Assembly (NCBI GenBank): GCA_917880885.1
Contig: OU862907.1
Coordinates: 72,907,072-72,971,071, forward strand
DNA from: Limnephilus marmoratus
Lineage: Eukaryota > Arthropoda > Insecta > Trichoptera > Limnephilidae
Length of the DNA: 64,000 nucleotides
Reading direction: 5' to 3'
Part shown: positions 62,880 to 64,000 of the stretch, one piece after another
How the letters are laid out: each line of letters begins with the position of its first letter
Position numbering within the stretch: position 1 is the first letter of the stretch
Translations under genes and position numbers: made by a program
The notes under the pieces: model-generated
What the model was told of the DNA's origin: nothing
The model's input: the letters and a program-made list of their open reading frames with translations, nothing else
Database searches by the model: none

Positions 62880-64000
62880 GACAATCCAAAGCTCGAACAG
62901 AATAAAACTCGAATAGGTAAGAAATAAACAAACACATAAGAAATATGAGGCGTTCAATGTATAACATAATAGAAATGCTTTCATTGTCATTCGCTGTACA
63001 ATTTTCCCATGAAGATTTCAATAATAAGATAGGTACACAAATACAATTGATCTTTGGCACTAAATTTACCAAAAATGTTTTCATTGTTACACTAAGATTT
63101 GGTTGATTAAAATAATAAGATACTTTAGGCATTTAATGTACCGAAAACAAAAACTTCTTTATTTCCTTATTCTAATAATTAACATGTTTTTAATGTCAGG
63201 TAGAATTCGGACACAAATATTTGGTAGATAAACACATAAATATTAGGTACTAAAAGCAAAAAACTCCTGCATTGTCATTATTTTAATAATTGTGTTTTGT
63301 ATTACAAGTAGGTATTCTTACACAAAGATTTAAATAATTAGGTAAAGGTAGATAAACATGAAGCTATTACTCACTAAATGTGCCAAAAACAAAAACTCCT
63401 TCGTTGTACTTATTCGAAAAATTGCTTTTTTTTTAAATATCATAAGTAGAATTTTTACAACGAAGATTTGGCTGATAAATATACAGATATTTTAGGAACT
63501 AAATGTGCCGAAAATGAAAACTCCTTGATTTCCTTATTTTAATAATTGGCCTGTTTTAAATATCATAAGTCGAAAAATTACATGCAAATTTGGTTGATAA
63601 ACAAACAGATATTTTAGGAACTAAATATATACCGAAAATTAAAACTCCTTCATTTCCTTATTCTAATTGTTGGCTTGTTTTAAGTATCTGAAGTAGAATA
63701 ATGCTTTCACTAAGATTTAGTGGATGGACACATATATTAGGTACTATAATATTAATATTATTCTAATAATTGTGTTTTTTAAATATCACAAGTAGGTATT
63801 TTTGAACAAAGATTTCAATAATATCGTAAAGGTTGATATACATTACACATACCGATACTACGCATTAAATGTACTTAAAACAAAAGCTCATTCAATGTTC
63901 TTATAATTGTTTTTAATATCATAAATAGGTATTTTTACACGAAGATTTAAATAATTACGTATAGGTAGATAGACATACCGATACCTCTTTACACACATAC
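62880..64000. repeat. Diverged satellite-like tandem array, ~110-130-bp period
   Basis: AACTCCT(T/G)(C/G)ATT-type words recur near 63150, 63258, 63390, 63519, 63639 and (diverged) 63880. Each is followed by TTATTCTAATAATTG, AAATATCATAAGTAG, an ACGAAGATTTGG-like word, GATAAACA and TTAGGTACTAAATGT. About nine diverged monomers fill the end of the window and the array continues beyond it. No coding content. Confidence 0.75.

Noticed and set aside
1..64000. CRISPR arrays, operons or other prokaryotic features
   Set aside because: All recognisable genes are eukaryotic and spliced or transposon-derived; the tandem repeats have no CRISPR spacer pattern.

Overview
This window is nuclear DNA from an arthropod, most likely an insect. 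The evidence is AT-rich sequence, spliced C2H2 zinc-finger genes, and insect-type transposons: mariner, hAT, a piggyBac-like MITE, Penelope, CsRn1-type Ty3/gypsy, Ty1/copia, Jockey/CR1/RTE-like LINEs and Helentron-like termini. I cannot name the order or species. It is gene-poor and repeat-rich. I see no prokaryotic operon, CRISPR array, rRNA or complete tRNA gene.

Only two genes look potentially functional. They are minus-strand paralogous zinc-finger genes with the same three-exon plan: an acidic KVEPG/DVKKECL leader exon, a 153-nt second exon with the same motif, and a finger exon. Gene 1 spans 30896-33084 (447 aa, 12 fingers). Gene 2 spans 36635-43506 (241 aa, 4 fingers plus a degenerate fifth). 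Splice sites and phases (1,1) agree in both. A related orphan first exon lies at 52327-52461 and a broken homologue at 10173.

Layout. 1-6515: copy 1 of a segmental duplication ending in a decayed plus-strand finger array; copy 2 is at 33264-35920. 6490-9912: hAT debris, an inverted ATATCTAC repeat field, and an 8-bp-TSD hAT element carrying dead fingers. 10080-15240: zinc-finger pseudogene, Penelope fragments, a 1.1-kb TIR element, and an 84-bp tandem array. 15898-17335: four complex hairpins upstream of a TATA/Inr promoter. 17668-21990: inverted-repeat and piggyBac MITEs, a LINE tail and dispersed repeats. 22128-25795: CsRn1-type retrotransposon (LTR, Trp-type PBS, gag, truncated protease) cut by a LINE. 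27528-30330: LINE pieces. 30605-43506: zinc-finger cluster, with gene 2 intron 2 filled by nested transposons. 43599-46860: palindromes, a MITE and repeats. 46861-49677: a second hAT of the 7766 family, itself hit by a 1294-bp mariner. 50690-52460: LINE and hAT debris plus the orphan exon. 52595-59951: a degenerate copia element with a nearly intact LINE inserted before its 3' LTR. 60620-62370: dispersed repeats. 62880-64000: a diverged satellite-like array running off the end.

The unifying theme is zinc-finger arrays beside and inside transposons. At least three hAT-type insertions, two with the same ends at different target sites, carry the same already-dead finger array, as expected if a transposon captured and dispersed it. 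Copy/empty-site comparisons inside the window date several insertions relative to one another.
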